NCBI GenBank assembly: GCA_027310265.1
Contig: DAIDBC010000029.1
Span: forward strand, 1-7,280
Source of the DNA: Candidatus Colwelliibacteriota bacterium
GTDB taxonomy: Bacteria > Patescibacteriota > Minisyncoccia > UBA6257 > Colwellbacteraceae
Length of the DNA: 7,280 nt
Reading direction: 5' to 3'
Translations under genes and position numbers: made by a program
The notes under the pieces: model-generated
What the model was told of the DNA's origin: nothing
Seen by the model: the letters and a program-made list of their open reading frames with translations, nothing else
The model's database searches: none
Shown here: piece by piece, positions 6,310-7,280 of the stretch
How positions within the stretch are numbered: the first letter of the stretch is position 1
How the letters are laid out: each line of letters begins with the position of its first letter

Positions 6310-6339
6310 ATTATACCCCAATTCTAGACTCCAAAACAA
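6310..6339 (-). promoter_or_regulatory. gyrB operon promoter
   Basis: On the minus strand a perfect TATAAT (6315-6310) follows TTGTTT (6339-6334) with an 18-base spacer. It begins only seven bases after the pheT stop codon and points at gyrB. The predicted transcription start is near 6303, about 20 bases before the gyrB ATG. This is the best promoter in the window and the likely driver of the whole minus-strand train down to gatB. The -35 is only half consensus (TTG kept), so moderate strength or a helper factor is possible. Confidence 0.65.
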
Positions 6340-6346
6340 GGGTAAT

Positions 6347-7280
6347 TTACCTCACCTCGAGGTTAAAATTACCGCGTAAATGCTTGATAATTTTGGCCAG
6401 CTCGCTGTTTGCCTCAACGTCGGTTAGGGTCCGGTCGGCGGCGCGAAAAACAATCCGAAAAGTAAAGTGATTTTGGTCGTAATAGTCTATCAAATCTACG
6501 TCCTCAACGTAGTCGCTTTTGACCTCGTCTACCGCCTCTAGTATGTCCCCCACCTTTATACTTCCACGCACCGTAAGCGACAAATCGCGGGCAACGGCGG
6601 GATACTTCGGAAGCGGACGGAATTCGTACTCCCCACTAATCAGCTTCACTAAAGCACCCAGGTTCAGCTCTGCAAAAGCCAACTTATCGCTCACGGCAGA
6701 GGCAAAACCCAGCACTTCATGATCGGACTCCACGAAAACAGCCCTACCCTCACTCCGCAGCATGAAATCGGTTACCCCAAGGCGCCCGAGGAGAACCTGC
6801 ACGATTCCTTTCAAATCCAAAAACGACTCATCTTTCGGAACGCGCATCGCCAAGCCCAAATGTAGTTGCTCTTCCGGTACCCATACGTGGCCGATTTCGA
6901 AAAACCGAAGGTCATCAACCGACCGTTCATTGCGTTCAACATTTTCCGCAAGACCAGTCAAAAGTTCGGAACGCAGAAAACGTTTTTCTTCGGAAATCGG
7001 GTTTTCGATTTCGAGACGCCGGTTGTCATCAAGCGGCAAAAAGCGCGATGTAGCGCTACGACGATTGTTGAATGAGTAGTTATAAACCTCATTGAAACCC
7101 GAACCGACGAGAATTGTTCTGACTTCGTCTTTCAGTTTTACCATGTCTTCAATTTCAGGGGCAGTGAGACCAACGAGCGGCGGCTCCGACGGCAGATTAT
7201 TGAAACCATAAAGCCGCGCGACCTCCTCAGCCAAATCCTCAAAGATGGTTACATCGTCTCTCAGGCGCGGAACTTCAACT
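6347..7280 (-). CDS. pheT: Phenylalanyl-tRNA synthetase beta subunit, C-terminal part
   Basis: The frame is open to the right edge, so the true start is outside; 310 C-terminal residues of a protein usually near 800 are visible. They begin in the B5 domain end (VEVPRLRDDVTIFEDLAEEVARLYGF), continue through the inactive catalytic-like core with NPISEEKRFLRSELLTGL and RFFEIGHVW, and end in an anticodon-binding FDX-ACB domain from about 222 (LPKYPAVARDLSL) through DRTLTDVEAN to the stop. PheT pairs with PheS as a heterotetramer to charge tRNAPhe. In the FDX-ACB domain the stretch between DLIDYYD and FTFRIVF is short and lacks the usual GKKS-type loop. The 63-base gap to gyrB holds the gyrB promoter and a hairpin that may end this transcript. 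Confidence 0.96.
   Translation of the reverse strand, partial: VEVPRLRDDVTIFEDLAEEVARLYGFNNLPSEPPLVGLTAPEIEDMVKLKDEVRTILVGSGFNEVYNYSFNNRRSATSRFLPLDDNRRLEIENPISEEKRFLRSELLTGLAENVERNERSVDDLRFFEIGHVWVPEEQLHLGLAMRVPKDESFLDLKGIVQVLLGRLGVTDFMLRSEGRAVFVESDHEVLGFASAVSDKLAFAELNLGALVKLISGEYEFRPLPKYPAVARDLSLTVRGSIKVGDILEAVDEVKSDYVEDVDLIDYYDQNHFTFRIVFRAADRTLTDVEANSELAKIIKHLRGNFNLEVR

Noticed and set aside
1..7280. Search for tRNA/rRNA genes, riboswitches, CRISPR repeats, insertion sequences or attachment sites
   Set aside because: None seen by eye; non-coding space is limited to 41-139, 6284-6346 and gaps of 35 bases or less.

Overview
The window looks like chromosomal housekeeping DNA from a bacterium, with a dense, nearly gap-free layout. 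No mobile element, CRISPR array, tRNA, rRNA or phage gene is visible. Base composition looks close to even and similar throughout, with no sign of a transferred block. Three things hint at an uncultivated lineage of the Candidate Phyla Radiation (Patescibacteria) type: the wording of MiaA (IGSGAVT where most bacteria have IGTAKP, and a RQMTWFRRDK ending), no rplA after rplK, and almost no Shine-Dalgarno sequences. This placement is inference from recalled family patterns, not a search result.

Layout from left to right. Bases 1-40 hold the first 13 codons of a minus-strand gene that runs off the edge; it opens with a DnaJ-like CxxCxGxG zinc motif. A 99-base divergent spacer follows. miaA (tRNA A37 dimethylallyltransferase, 140-1048) is the only complete plus-strand gene. 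It converges on, and overlaps by 74 bases, the end of a long minus-strand gene train.

That train, in transcription order, is pheT (3' part only, 7280-6347), gyrB (6283-4361), secE (4334-4146), nusG (4142-3576), rplK (3559-3134), tmk (3098-2430) and gatB (2426-975). A good sigma-70-type promoter with a perfect TATAAT lies between pheT and gyrB, so gyrB is probably the first gene of a six-gene operon. Gaps inside the operon are 26, 3, 16, 35 and 3 bases, with no terminator seen. A small terminator-like hairpin with a T6 tail sits between that promoter and the gyrB start codon, almost exactly where transcription should begin.

The genes cover DNA supercoiling (GyrB), protein secretion (SecE), transcription elongation (NusG), the ribosome (L11), dTTP supply (Tmk) and tRNA aminoacylation, amidation and modification (PheT, GatB, MiaA). 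The core secE-nusG-rplK order is ancestral in bacteria; gyrB in front and tmk-gatB behind, in place of rplA-rplJ-rplL, is not the textbook arrangement. No unknown defence, mobile or biosynthetic system is seen. The points worth a second look are the operon order, the unusual thymidylate kinase subfamily, the gyrB leader, the convergent overlap and the missing ribosome binding sites.
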